Positions 11,010-19,855 of a stretch of 64,000 nt of DNA are shown here, in pieces (within the stretch, counting starts at the first letter, position 1; every line of letters starts with the position of its first letter). Below the pieces are notes generated by a model. That model had not been told where the DNA came from. It ran no database searches and was given only the letters and a program-made list of their open reading frames with translations. Source of the stretch: Sulfuracidifex metallicus DSM 6482 = JCM 9184 (lineage in GTDB: Archaea > Thermoproteota > Thermoprotei_A > Sulfolobales > Sulfolobaceae); assembly GCA_032834875.1 (NCBI GenBank), contig CP135238.1:1494011-1558010 (forward strand), read 5' to 3'. Position numbers and translations under genes: made by a program.

Positions 11010-11804
11010 ATGGAAAAGACGAGCATAGCTTTCTTTACAGCATTCCTTTCGCTTTTTCTAGTAAACCTGATGGACTTTTCATCTCTTTCTTTGGTTGAGG
11101 TTATACACGCCGTAGGGGATTTATTTGTGGTTTTAGTTTCGACCCGTATTGTTAGAGATCTTAACTTGAGGAATGGAGGATTCACTTATGGCTTACATAG
11201 GGCGGAAGTGTTTTCCGTTATAATGAACGTAGGAATAGTACTCATAGGGTCGTTGGTTGCAGTAATCGTTTCTTTAGAGGAGGTAGAGAGTTCTCCATTT
11301 AGTTATCAATTACCTTTGATTTTAGGTTCGTTTTTAGCTGCTTTTTCGGTAATTTTAGCAAATGGTAGGTACGGTATTAAAGAGCATGCAGTCATGGATT
11401 CGATTAACTATATAGTAGGTGCTTTTGCTGGTATTGTGATTCTATTTACTAATTGGAACGTTTTAGACCCTATCATTGCAATTGTCTTAGTAATTTTTAA
11501 TATTTATATATCGATTCCTATACTGAGACATTCTTATTCCATTTTAATGGAAAGGTCCCCAATAGATATGGCTAAAGTTGAGGAACAACTTAGGCAAATA
11601 GACCCTTCAGTGCATCACCTTCATGTTTGGGCTGTCTGCGACCACATTAACGCGGCTACACTTCACCTAAAAGCAAATCCCGACGATCGCCTTGAAGATC
11701 TAGAAAAAAGACGATTAAAAATAGAAAAAGTATTAAAAAAATATAATATAAACCATGTAACAGTTCAGTTCGAGATCAACGAAACTGATAAGGCCACCAG
11801 TTAA
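11010..11804 (+). CDS. Cation diffusion facilitator (CDF) family metal transporter
   Basis: This 264-residue inner-membrane protein has about five or six hydrophobic segments and a cytosolic C-terminal domain. The metal-site signatures are HAVGD (about 29-33) and HAVMDSINY (about 127-135), the HxxxD pairs expected in TM2 and TM5. The C-terminal DPSVHHLHVWAVCDHINA segment matches the CDF cytosolic metal-sensing domain. It would export Zn, Co, Fe or Mn in exchange for protons. The first TM looks short compared with standard CDFs. The 3' end overlaps nurA by 29 bp (convergent). Confidence 0.88.
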   Translation: MEKTSIAFFTAFLSLFLVNLMDFSSLSLVEVIHAVGDLFVVLVSTRIVRDLNLRNGGFTYGLHRAEVFSVIMNVGIVLIGSLVAVIVSLEEVESSPFSYQLPLILGSFLAAFSVILANGRYGIKEHAVMDSINYIVGAFAGIVILFTNWNVLDPIIAIVLVIFNIYISIPILRHSYSILMERSPIDMAKVEEQLRQIDPSVHHLHVWAVCDHINAATLHLKANPDDRLEDLEKRRLKIEKVLKKYNINHVTVQFEINETDKATS

Positions 11805-12777
11805 CTCCAGTGTTGTTATACCTTCCAATCATGTTCATTATTCTAGTTCTGTCGCTCTTTGATACCTTAACGTCTGTGTGCGCTTTAATAAGAGGATAAG
11901 GATACCCCTTTATGGAGTCAGATGATAGTTTGTCCATTATGTTTTCTATTTCCCTATCAGTCACTCTACCGAACACGTCTACCCTAAGGATCATAGTTCC
12001 TTTATTTAATCTAATATAAAACGTCGAATATTCTCCCTTCAATCCATCTAGTTCCCTTAGGCCGCCGGTTACCTTCTCGTCTATTTGATGAATTATAGGC
12101 TTAGTATAGCCTGGCATTTGGGTGAAGAGTTCTAATATTGTCATATCAGAGTAAAAAGAATTAAACACATCAGATGATTTGCTCTTTTTGGAAATCCATA
12201 ACGTACTCGCAGTTTCCTTTAGCTTGCTTATGAGTAACTTATTCTCTAACATCAAAGAATTCTTCTTTTTCTCTTCATCTTCTAGATTTAAAGAAACTAT
12301 TTCCCTACTTAAAGTTGTACTTTTTATTTCATCTATTAAATAGGCATATTTTTCATCTACCTTTTTACCTATTTTCTTTCTAATGCTACCGTCCATTAAA
12401 ATCAATGGGGAAGGGTTTAAGATTCCCAATTTGATTTCCATTGCCTCCATGGTAAGTCCAGTCATGTCTTTTGCATCATTACCTGGCTTGAAGGCACCAA
12501 CTAAAGCCATCTTGTCTTTAGGTACAGTTTTTTCTCCGTCGTGGGTGACTGCTTCTGCATTTACTACGAATATTACTCCTGTTCTTACTTCCTTTGAGAA
12601 CATCCCTCCGTCTATTGCTAAGGTTCCTTTAGGATCCGCTCCCTTAGGAAGGTATTCGATCCAGATATCCTTAATTTTTTCCTGTGTTTCCTTGCTTACT
12701 TTATCAGAGAACGCAAAAAGATCCTTCTTTATTTTAAGGTAGTTGTTGACTAGGCTGTTATATACTTCCTTAATCAT
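11776..12777 (-). CDS. nurA: 5'-3' nuclease NurA
   Basis: The 333-residue protein is NurA, which pairs with the HerA translocase to resect DNA ends after Mre11-Rad50 processing. The N-terminal GTLAIDGGMF provides the metal-binding Asp of motif I; SPLILMDGSI is the second catalytic segment; the C-terminal YPYPLIKAHTDVKVSK is a typical late NurA motif. It is the last gene of the herA-mre11-rad50-nurA operon, its start overlapping the end of rad50 by one base. Length matches the Sulfolobus protein. Confidence 0.93.
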   Translation of the reverse strand: MIKEVYNSLVNNYLKIKKDLFAFSDKVSKETQEKIKDIWIEYLPKGADPKGTLAIDGGMFSKEVRTGVIFVVNAEAVTHDGEKTVPKDKMALVGAFKPGNDAKDMTGLTMEAMEIKLGILNPSPLILMDGSIRKKIGKKVDEKYAYLIDEIKSTTLSREIVSLNLEDEEKKKNSLMLENKLLISKLKETASTLWISKKSKSSDVFNSFYSDMTILELFTQMPGYTKPIIHQIDEKVTGGLRELDGLKGEYSTFYIRLNKGTMILRVDVFGRVTDREIENIMDKLSSDSIKGYPYPLIKAHTDVKVSKSDRTRIMNMIGRYNNTGVNWWPYQFR

Positions 12778-15413
12778 TAGCTTTCACCCGGTAGCTCAAT
12801 TCTAACTTTGCTTACCCCGTTTTCTTTCGTTACCCTGAAAACCACATCTGCAGCATCAAGGACTTCCTCGTCATGCGTAATGACCAGTATTTGGGGTACT
12901 ACGTTATTTACGCTCTTTATTATCTCTATCAGTTTTTTCCTTCTCTCTTCATCTAAGTGAACTGTAGGTTCGTCTAATATTATAAACCCTGGGTTAGAAA
13001 TTATTCTAGTGAGGGCAAGCCTAAGCGCTAGCGCTAAAGAGATTTTCTCCCCTCCGCTCAAATTATCTATAGATAGAGAATCCCCCTTAGTATTATATAT
13101 CTCGATTTTGAAATCGGTTCTGATTTTAGTTCTTCCCGAGGTCACGGCTTTAATATCTACGTTCCTAAAGGCCAAATCGAACTTCCCCAATATATCGTTA
13201 AGGTTGCTTACAAGTAAAGCAATAACTGACTCTATCAAGAATTTCTTAAGCCCGCTATCACCTAAATCTTCTCTTAGTTTCTCTAATTTTTTCTCGCTGT
13301 TCTCATAAGCTTGTTTCTTAGATATTCTGTGTTCTTTTTCATGCATTTCTTTCTCCTTTTGCTCTATTTCTTTCTCTAGTTGTGTAATATTTCCCTGAAG
13401 TTCTGCCCTCTTACTGATATTATCCTCAAGTTCTTTTCTCACTTTCTCAATTCTTCTCTCCACTTCATTGTACTCTTCTTGGTTATAGTTTAATCGAGAA
13501 ATACTCGCTGAGATTTCTTCAATGTCATTTTTAATCTCGCTTAACTTCTCCTTATCCTTTTTTAATACCTCTTCATACTTTTCAATATCCCTTATTTTTC
13601 TATCAATTTTATTATAATCTTCAATTTTTTCCCTTACTTGTTCCACAGTAAGTCCATTTAACTTACGCTCTACTGTCTTGAGCTTATTGCTAAGATCTTC
13701 AATGTGAATTTGAATTTCTTGCTTCTCAGATTCCATGTCCCGTATTTCCTCTTCTGTAACTTCTTTCACAGAAAGGTAAGTCCTGAACTTGGCTTCCAGC
13801 TCCTCCTTTTCTATGATTTCTTCATCTTGTCTAACAATAAATTCAAGTTTATCATAATCGTTAATTTTATTATTAATTAGGTCAAAATCTTTTTTTAGTT
13901 TCTCAAGTCTATCTATTTTAGATTTAATTTCAGATAAATTAACTTTAAGTAATTCTATTTTTCCATCCAATGAGTTTAGCTTACTTTTTAGGTCCTCTAG
14001 TTCACGCTTTAAATCTTCCTTACGTTTCTTCAGTACTATAAGCTTTGATTCCTTTTCCTGTTGAATTTTTTGCTTATGCTCCTCATCTAAATGGCTTCCA
14101 CATATAGGACATGTATCAGAATCAAGTTTTTCAACTCTCCTCAAAGAATCTTCCAGTTCTCTAATTTGGCTCTCAATTCCTCCTATTTCCTTCTGTATAT
14201 CATCCCTGTTTTTTCCTTTGTTTTCCCTTTCTCTTGTTAAGTCCTCTATTTCTTGTTGAAGTTTTTCAACATCAATCTGAGAAACTTCTTCTTGAGTTCT
14301 ATCTAACTCTTCCTTTATTTTATCAAGTTGTCCTTTATATCTGGAAAGATCATTCAAAGCCTTTTTGTTTAACTTAAGCCTTTCCTGGATCTCCAAGTAC
14401 TTGTAATAGAATGGCTCTGTTTCTTCTTTCTTCTTGAGCTTAATTCGCTTATTTTTTATTTCTTTCTCTTGATTTTCAAGCAGATTCCTTAGTTTTTCCA
14501 GGTTCTGCTTAGTTTCGGAGTAACTGTTGATTTCGCTTTCCATTTCCTTATAGCTCTTAAGGGATTCTAGCTGTTTTCTAAGCAAATCTATGTCTGAAAC
14601 TAATTTAGAAAGTGACTCTATTTCTTGGTTAAGCTTCTCTACTTCTTGTCTCTTCATCGTCATTTCTTTGTTTAATTCAATGTAAGACTCTTTCCTTTTC
14701 TTTAGCTCGTCATATCTGATTCTTAACGCATTTTCCTCGGTTTTTATGGAGTCAAGGACTGCAGTTATTGCAGTTATCTCTCCTTTTTTATCATTGAGCT
14801 CCTTCCTTTTTAGTTCCAGATACTTTCTGTCATCTTCAATCTGTCTCTCAAGTTCATTAATGATTTCAAGTTCTTTCTCTACTTCTTTCATTATCGACCT
14901 TATGTAACCGTTGCTATCGGTAAGTTTATTCAGCTTATCCGCCTTTATTGTCTCTGAGAGCGTTTCTCCCAAGATATTTTCCTCCAATATGTCCATAATT
15001 TTACCTTCCCTTACGATGAAGGTGGACTTAGCTAGGTCTCCGTTCACACCTAACATGTTAACCATTTCATCTGATACCTTTCTAATCCCCCTCGCCTTTG
15101 GTATACCATCGCACACCAAAATATCATCTTCAGCTTTGCCCTTAACTGAAACGTGCCTGATTACTTCGCACGTTCTATTTCCCCATCTAAACTTCATCTT
15201 CACGGTGCCTTCCACTGCACCCTTTCTGACCAAGTCGGCTTGATTTCCTTTGTCAGCTTCCCTAAATATGGAAAAGATTATTCCCTGTATTAGGGAAGTC
15301 TTTCCTGCTCCGTTTTGTCCGATTATGACGTTTACCGCTACGTCATCGTTGAATACCACTTCTGTGCTCTCATGACTTAAAAAGTTCTTTAAATAAAGTC
15401 CCTCTATTTTCAT
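12777..15413 (-). CDS. rad50: DNA double-strand break repair ATPase Rad50
   Basis: This 878-residue ABC ATPase forms the Mre11-Rad50 complex that tethers and processes DNA ends. Walker A is GQNGAGKTS (about 33-41), the zinc hook CPICGSH lies near residue 438 in the middle of two long antiparallel coiled coils, the signature is LSGGEKISLALALRL, and Walker B is FIILDEPTVHLDEE. Length is typical (about 880). It sits between mre11 (2 bp gap) and nurA (1 bp overlap) in one operon. Confidence 0.97.
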   Translation of the reverse strand: MKIEGLYLKNFLSHESTEVVFNDDVAVNVIIGQNGAGKTSLIQGIIFSIFREADKGNQADLVRKGAVEGTVKMKFRWGNRTCEVIRHVSVKGKAEDDILVCDGIPKARGIRKVSDEMVNMLGVNGDLAKSTFIVREGKIMDILEENILGETLSETIKADKLNKLTDSNGYIRSIMKEVEKELEIINELERQIEDDRKYLELKRKELNDKKGEITAITAVLDSIKTEENALRIRYDELKKRKESYIELNKEMTMKRQEVEKLNQEIESLSKLVSDIDLLRKQLESLKSYKEMESEINSYSETKQNLEKLRNLLENQEKEIKNKRIKLKKKEETEPFYYKYLEIQERLKLNKKALNDLSRYKGQLDKIKEELDRTQEEVSQIDVEKLQQEIEDLTRERENKGKNRDDIQKEIGGIESQIRELEDSLRRVEKLDSDTCPICGSHLDEEHKQKIQQEKESKLIVLKKRKEDLKRELEDLKSKLNSLDGKIELLKVNLSEIKSKIDRLEKLKKDFDLINNKINDYDKLEFIVRQDEEIIEKEELEAKFRTYLSVKEVTEEEIRDMESEKQEIQIHIEDLSNKLKTVERKLNGLTVEQVREKIEDYNKIDRKIRDIEKYEEVLKKDKEKLSEIKNDIEEISASISRLNYNQEEYNEVERRIEKVRKELEDNISKRAELQGNITQLEKEIEQKEKEMHEKEHRISKKQAYENSEKKLEKLREDLGDSGLKKFLIESVIALLVSNLNDILGKFDLAFRNVDIKAVTSGRTKIRTDFKIEIYNTKGDSLSIDNLSGGEKISLALALRLALTRIISNPGFIILDEPTVHLDEERRKKLIEIIKSVNNVVPQILVITHDEEVLDAADVVFRVTKENGVSKVRIELPGES

Positions 15414-15414
15414 T

Positions 15415-16542
15415 TCAATCCACTAAACCTACAATTTTCTTGATGGTTTTGTTCACCTTCTCTTCATTTTCAACGTCATTGATTACTTCAATAAGTAGAT
15501 CTGCATCTTCCTTAGAGTAACCACGTTTAGTTAAGAATTCTCTAATAAGCTCATTGACGGTGGTAGTATTTTCAACCTTTACATTTAGCTTATCTTCCGT
15601 TTCAGATACGTTGTACTTTATAATTCTATAGTGAAGGACTACGCTTTGAAGTCTATTCATGTATTCTAACATCTGTTTTGAAGGCTTTCCGTTAATCTCA
15701 AGGTGAAGGATAGGCTTCTTTTTGTTATTTAGGGATTTCATCTTATCTATGATTTTGTTTATTTCCTGTTGGAAGTTGTCGGTATCAATAGCAATTACTT
15801 CCTGATGTCTTATGTCTAGGTTGATTGGTTGCACATTAACGTCTTTCGATAAATCTACCAAGAAGGCTCCTTTTCCTTTCTTCTCATATCCCTCAATTTC
15901 CTCCTCTCTTATAATCTCTGGAGATCCAGCAATGCCTAACATTCCATTTCCGAACTTTTGGAGCATTCTCGTATGAAAGTGACCCAACGCATAATAGTCA
16001 AATCCTGAGGGCAGATCCCCTTGGGAAATCTGCCAAGAATAAGCGTAAGGTAATATTTGTTTTATTCCTTGATGTAACATTATCACGTTTTTCGCTCCAG
16101 CCTCAGGTTTAGTGTTCCTCAATTTATCCTTTAACCCTTCGGCTATCAAAGTAGGCGTATGTTTAAAACCAATAATCTTTACCTTCACGCGGTCCTCTAG
16201 CGTTACAGAAGAATCATTGAGAAGCTTTAGACCAGCTATTTCCAATATTTTTTGTGGATATTTCTCTCCGTTCCTTTTCGGAGTGTCGTGATCCCCTGGT
16301 ATATTTAAGAACATTATTCCTTTTTCAGTTAATCTTTTAATTTCAGTTAATGCATGATATATTGCATTATTTGGAGGATTTGGTTGATCGAATAAGTCGC
16401 CTGTATGAATGACCGCCTTAACTCTTTCTTCTATCGCGAGATCTATGAGATTGCTAAACGTCTCATAGACGTCACTTTCCCTTTCCTCTAATCCGTACTG
16501 CCTTTTTCCTAGATGTGTATCAGATATATGAAGTAGCTGCAT
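15415..16542 (-). CDS. mre11: DNA double-strand break repair nuclease Mre11
   Basis: A 375-residue Mn-dependent nuclease. Phosphoesterase motifs appear in order: ISDTHLGK (about 6-13), HTGDLFDQ (about 46-53), PGDHDTP (with D replacing the usual N of GNHD), MLHQG, and LGHFH. The C-terminal helical region (about 320-375) would bind the Rad50 coiled-coil base. It is second in the operon, 3 bp downstream of herA and 2 bp upstream of rad50, so translation is almost certainly coupled. Confidence 0.96.
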   Translation of the reverse strand: MQLLHISDTHLGKRQYGLEERESDVYETFSNLIDLAIEERVKAVIHTGDLFDQPNPPNNAIYHALTEIKRLTEKGIMFLNIPGDHDTPKRNGEKYPQKILEIAGLKLLNDSSVTLEDRVKVKIIGFKHTPTLIAEGLKDKLRNTKPEAGAKNVIMLHQGIKQILPYAYSWQISQGDLPSGFDYYALGHFHTRMLQKFGNGMLGIAGSPEIIREEEIEGYEKKGKGAFLVDLSKDVNVQPINLDIRHQEVIAIDTDNFQQEINKIIDKMKSLNNKKKPILHLEINGKPSKQMLEYMNRLQSVVLHYRIIKYNVSETEDKLNVKVENTTTVNELIREFLTKRGYSKEDADLLIEVINDVENEEKVNKTIKKIVGLVD

Positions 16543-16545
16543 TTT

Positions 16546-18023
16546 TTATTCACCGAATGAAGCAAACTTTGATTTCAGTTCCCTTTCCGATATCTGTTCC
16601 TTCCATTCCTTTATAAGGTCTGGATCTGCTCCGGCTAGCCTTCCTGAGAATTTATCAACCTTTATGATAGCTGGAATTCCCACAATTTTACCAATTACTA
16701 TTGCTTCCCCTACATCAAGGGAAGAGAGGTGCTCAGCCAAATCTTCGCTAAGGTTATCGCTTGATTCTAGTACATATTTTTTGTCGTTAGGCTCTACTAT
16801 CCTTAGAATTATCTTGTTAGTCATTTGACTTAGAATCGTATCGTCAAGTCCCTTTGGTCTTTGACTAACTATGAAAAGGCTGACTCCGAACTTTCTTCCT
16901 TCTCTAGCTATCTTCGATGCCCATCCCTTGGTTAATGTATCGTTATCTTTTGACAGGAAGATGTGAGCTTCCTCTATCACTGCTATTACTGGAAATGGAA
17001 TTCCAGATCCTCCTCTCTTAACCGCCTTCCTTGAATCTAATATTTTTCGTAGATAATGCGCTGCTAAAGCGTCCATACTTTCAGGTTCCATAGGACTTAG
17101 ATTTACCACATTTACTGCTTCACTTTTCAATCTTTCTCCAATATCAGGAGCAATGATATCTACTATCCCTGAGTATATGTCCTGAAACTCTTCTACCTTA
17201 GTTATAACCTCATCTTTCGTTTCCTTTTTTTCATCTTCGTTATTTTCTATTTTTTCCTCCAGCTTTGAGAAGAAATTTGAATTGGCATTAACAAGATCTA
17301 TCTCTCCCTTAGTTAAAAAATCTCTGAATTCTTTTACGGTTTCACTAAAAGCCCTTCTTAGAACCCTATATTGCTTGAATGCATTAGGTCTAATCTCAAG
17401 TAAAGTGGCGAACTCCCTTGGGGTTAGTTCCAATGGGTTTAATTTAGGTTCGAGTACGTTTAAGTTCCTTATGTCGCTGTCCGAATATTCCCCATGATAA
17501 TCGAAAATTAGGACGCTCCCCCTAACTCAGCTATCCTTTCGGACAGAACTGCTATCGTGTTAGACTTTCCAGATCCAGTTGCAGCTAATATGGCCAAATG
17601 TCTTGATAATGAGTTTATGGATATTTTTACTGGGACGTCAGTTCCTACCAAAGTTCCTATTCTGAGCTCGCCAGAAGAAAATATGGCATTCAGTTCGTCT
17701 CTGGTTGCTAATCTAACTACTGTGCCCGGGTAAGGAGGCAATGTAGGCAATCTACCGTTCTGATTAAGATCGCAAAGGACTTTTATTGTAGCTTTTATGT
17801 AATGGGGTATTCTTTCCTTGTTCTTAGTCATATCCTGAACCATTTCTATATCGTTTACTTGGCCATCTAGCAAAGGACTACCTCTGGTTAGCCATGTTAT
17901 AAGGCCTAGAGCTTTGATATCATCGTACTCTATTACGACGTAAGTGCCAAGCCTTATATTTCCCAACGTAATCATGTACGCTTCTTGTGGTGTCGCTTCA
18001 CCAATGATAAAACCTATGTCCAT
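16546..18023 (-). CDS. herA: HexamericDNA translocase HerA, with a one-base frameshift
   Basis: HerA is the bipolar DNA pump that works with NurA. The gene is split: residues 1-171 read from 18023 to a stop at 17508, and the rest continues in another frame to 16546. The N-part has the HAS barrel and Walker A (AATGSGKS); the second part carries FDYHGEY, Walker B (IAVIEEAHIF) and the SQRPKGLD motif. The break falls in a run of five C on the + strand (17518-17522). Six bases would restore ELGGSVLIFDYHGEY and a protein of about 493 residues, the normal size. Sequencing error, real mutation or recoding are all possible; HerA is expected to be essential. Confidence 0.9.
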
Positions 18024-18135
18024 AAAGCCATAATAAGAAATAACATTTATTTGTATTTCGATAAATAGGAAAGTAATACCAACTACTACCCGAAAAATAG
18101 AGTGTTTAAAAATTGATAAAAATTAGCTTAAGAGC

Positions 18136-18666
18136 TTAAGCGCCAGCTACTTTCCTAGCGCTGTCAGCTATTTCCTTCTCCTGAGCAGCGTATGCACACA
18201 GCATAGCTTCTACGTCAGCATGTCCTTCAGCCTTAGCTGCCATTGCAACTCTGTTGTACTCATCTGTGTGTGCCTTATCCTCTGTTACTGCGAACTTTCC
18301 TAATAGCTCGGTTACTTTCCTAGCGCTGTCAGCTATTTCCTTCTCCTGAGCAGCGTATGCACACAGCATAGCTTCTACGTCAGCATGTCCTTCAGCCTTA
18401 GCTGCCATTGCAACTCTGTTGTACTCATCTGTGTGTGCCTTATCCTCTGTTACTGCGAACTTTCCTAATAGCTCGGTTACTTTCCTAGCGCTGTCAGCTA
18501 TTTCCTTCTCCTGAGCAGCGTATGCACACAGCATAGCTTCTACGTCAGCATGTCCTTCAGCCTTAGCTGCCATTGCAACTCTGTTGTACTCATCTGTGTG
18601 TGCCTTATCCTCTGTTACTGCGAACTTTCCTAATAGCTCGGTTACTTTTTGGGTTTCGGATACCAT
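18136..18666 (-). CDS. Protein of three identical 55-residue, rubrerythrin-like helical repeats
   Basis: A 176-residue protein: a 6-residue leader, three copies of the same 55-residue unit (residues 7-61, 62-116, 117-171) and a KVAGA tail. Each unit (starting KVTELLGKFAVTED, ending AAQEKEIADSAR) is alpha-helical. It resembles half of a rubrerythrin/ferritin-like bundle in the pattern LLxxFA..Y..A..A..EGH..V..ML..A..EKE.A, but the iron-ligand Glu and His positions appear substituted (Ile where EKEHA has His). I chose ATG 18666 over an upstream TTG because the TTG lies inside the TATA-like GCTTATATATT at about 18698-18708. It is the gene upstream of herA, 112 bp away. Function unknown. Confidence 0.7.
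   Translation of the reverse strand: MVSETQKVTELLGKFAVTEDKAHTDEYNRVAMAAKAEGHADVEAMLCAYAAQEKEIADSARKVTELLGKFAVTEDKAHTDEYNRVAMAAKAEGHADVEAMLCAYAAQEKEIADSARKVTELLGKFAVTEDKAHTDEYNRVAMAAKAEGHADVEAMLCAYAAQEKEIADSARKVAGA
18151..18645 (-). repeat. Three perfect 165-bp tandem repeats within a coding region
   Basis: Units at 18151-18315, 18316-18480 and 18481-18645 read identically base for base by eye, with a period of exactly 165 bp (55 codons), so the reading frame is preserved. Identity at synonymous positions points to recent duplication or ongoing gene conversion. A fourth unit is not present: the sequence diverges abruptly at 18646. Copy number should be variable between strains and could be mis-assembled from short reads. 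Confidence 0.95.
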
Positions 18667-18891
18667 TTTGGGTCTGAATCTAATCTTAGCTCCTCCCAAT
18701 ATATAAGCATTAGTTTGTAGACTAAGTTACATAAAAATATAATCTAGAAGTTTAAGCATACGTTTCTTACTATCTTGATACCGTTAATCTTATGGATTCA
18801 TCGCAAGGCATAATAGCAGCAAATAAGGTAACGTATAGACCTTCACAGATTTTTTCCAAAAAAATTTTATTGTGTAGTACAAGTAAATAGT

Positions 18892-19326
18892 ATGCAAAGG
18901 TTAGGTCCTAAAACTGAAATGGGTTTAAAAGAACTATTTATCGCAAATTCTGAAGATCACTTTCTCCTAAAACTGTCAGCTGGAAAGTTAGAGCAGGCGA
19001 AGAAAATAGAGGAAGCCAAAATAATTTCAGAAAAGTCTATGACCGAATTTAGACATGCAAGAGGGATTTTTGAAAAATTGGTAAGTTATTTAGGGGAAGA
19101 TAAAATGCTAGAATGGTTAAAAGAAATAGAGAAAATGAAAGAGGAGAATTCAAGGGATATTTTCGTAAAATATTCTACAATATATATGTTATCTTCCTTC
19201 TTATCGGACAAGAAAGTTGAGCCGGAAGTTAAAGTTCAACTTCAGTTAAAGTCTAAAGAGTGCTTACCTAAAATACTTGACTCATATGAAAAAATATTAA
19301 ATGATCCCAATGTAAAGCTTGACTAA
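18892..19326 (+). CDS. Small helical protein of unknown function
   Basis: I do not recognise this 144-residue protein. It is predicted to be all helical and lacks membrane segments. The stretch SEKSMTEFRHARGIFEKL contains an ExxHA arrangement that recalls the ferritin-like/rubrerythrin helix with metal-binding Glu and His, and EDHFLLKL near the start offers another E/H pair. This is intriguing because the neighbouring repeat gene also looks rubrerythrin-derived. The similarity is weak and only inferred by eye. Its stop codon abuts a C/D sRNA candidate. Confidence 0.6.
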   Translation: MQRLGPKTEMGLKELFIANSEDHFLLKLSAGKLEQAKKIEEAKIISEKSMTEFRHARGIFEKLVSYLGEDKMLEWLKEIEKMKEENSRDIFVKYSTIYMLSSFLSDKKVEPEVKVQLQLKSKECLPKILDSYEKILNDPNVKLD

Positions 19327-19380
19327 GTGATGACTGACTTCAATACCGATATGAATGAAGAGGTAACTCGAAACTGATAT
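19322..19380 (+). ncRNA. Candidate C/D box sRNA overlapping a stop codon
   Basis: C box GTGATGA (19327-19333) immediately follows the TAA of the upstream gene. A 12-nt guide (CTGACTTCAATA) leads to a variant D' box CCGA (19346-19349), then a C'-like ATGAATGA, a second guide (GGTAACTCGAAA) and a D box CTGA (19374-19377). Spacing fits the archaeal 12-nt rule for both guides, but the D' and C' boxes are imperfect and the terminal stem is weak. It would direct 2'-O-methylation of rRNA or tRNA; no target was identified. Confidence 0.42.
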
Positions 19381-19390
19381 TTATCTTGAT

Positions 19391-19855
19391 GGGCTTAAGG
19401 GGGCAGAAGATCCCTTCCGAAAGATGGGGGAATGGATAACCTCACTTAAGTAATTCTTCCTTCCAAAAATGCTCTTAATGTCAACCTTAGGGTTATGCTT
19501 CCGTGCTTACACTGATGAACAAACATTGATGGTGTTAAAAGTCCAGTTGAAGTTAGCGTCAGAAGTATACAACACCCTACGCTGGGCAGACATCTATTTT
19601 CATGAAAGAGACGGAAAATGGCTCACGGAGATGGAGTTGAGACAATTAGCTCTCGACTTAAGGAAACAGGGTGAACAATACAAACAACTCTATTCCCAAA
19701 CACTACAATAGATCGCAGACCGCTTCTACCACGCTTCCCTCAACATCCTGAGGAGATCGGGGTCGGAACGACCCTCATTGTGGGGCTTCGTTCTCTGCGT
19801 TGCTAGGTGAGGCTAGAAAACAGGAAGCGCTGTACGTAAGGGCAGGGTAGTTCAC
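19391..19855 (+). mobile_element. Internally deleted IS200/IS605-type tnpB element
   Basis: The left end (19391-19440) shares the ordered motif TTAAGGGGGC...ATGGATA with the relic at 6.98 kb. It is followed by a truncated tnpB and ends in GGGTAGTTCAC, a right-end sequence I associate with Sulfolobus TnpB elements. The element is about 465 bp instead of about 1.3-1.8 kb and lacks any transposase, so it could move only if enzymes were supplied in trans. Its right end abuts the 3' end of nnr: the complement of TTCAC supplies that gene's stop codon. Confidence 0.7.
19469..19850 (+). pseudogene. tnpB: tnpB remnant (N-terminus and last ~30 residues only)
   Basis: The first 80 residues ([50 protein letters not shown]) are the N-terminal domain of TnpB, the RNA-guided nuclease of IS200/IS605 elements. 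A TAG at 19709-19711 interrupts YSQTLQ-IADRFY, where TnpBs read through with Gln or another residue. After about 19750 a different frame gives DPHCGAS...GEARKQEALYVRAG and a TAG at 19848-19850, matching TnpB C-terminal tails. The entire RuvC and zinc-finger region is gone, so no nuclease function is possible. Confidence 0.8.

Noticed and set aside
18151-18645. CRISPR-like array
   Set aside because: The 165-bp repeats are directly adjacent with no unique spacers and are in frame within a coding region. No CRISPR array was seen anywhere in the window.
18667-18699. TTG start adding 11 residues to the repeat protein
   Set aside because: The TTG and its flank fall in the TATA-like region, so it would not be on the mRNA; ATG 18666 is better placed.
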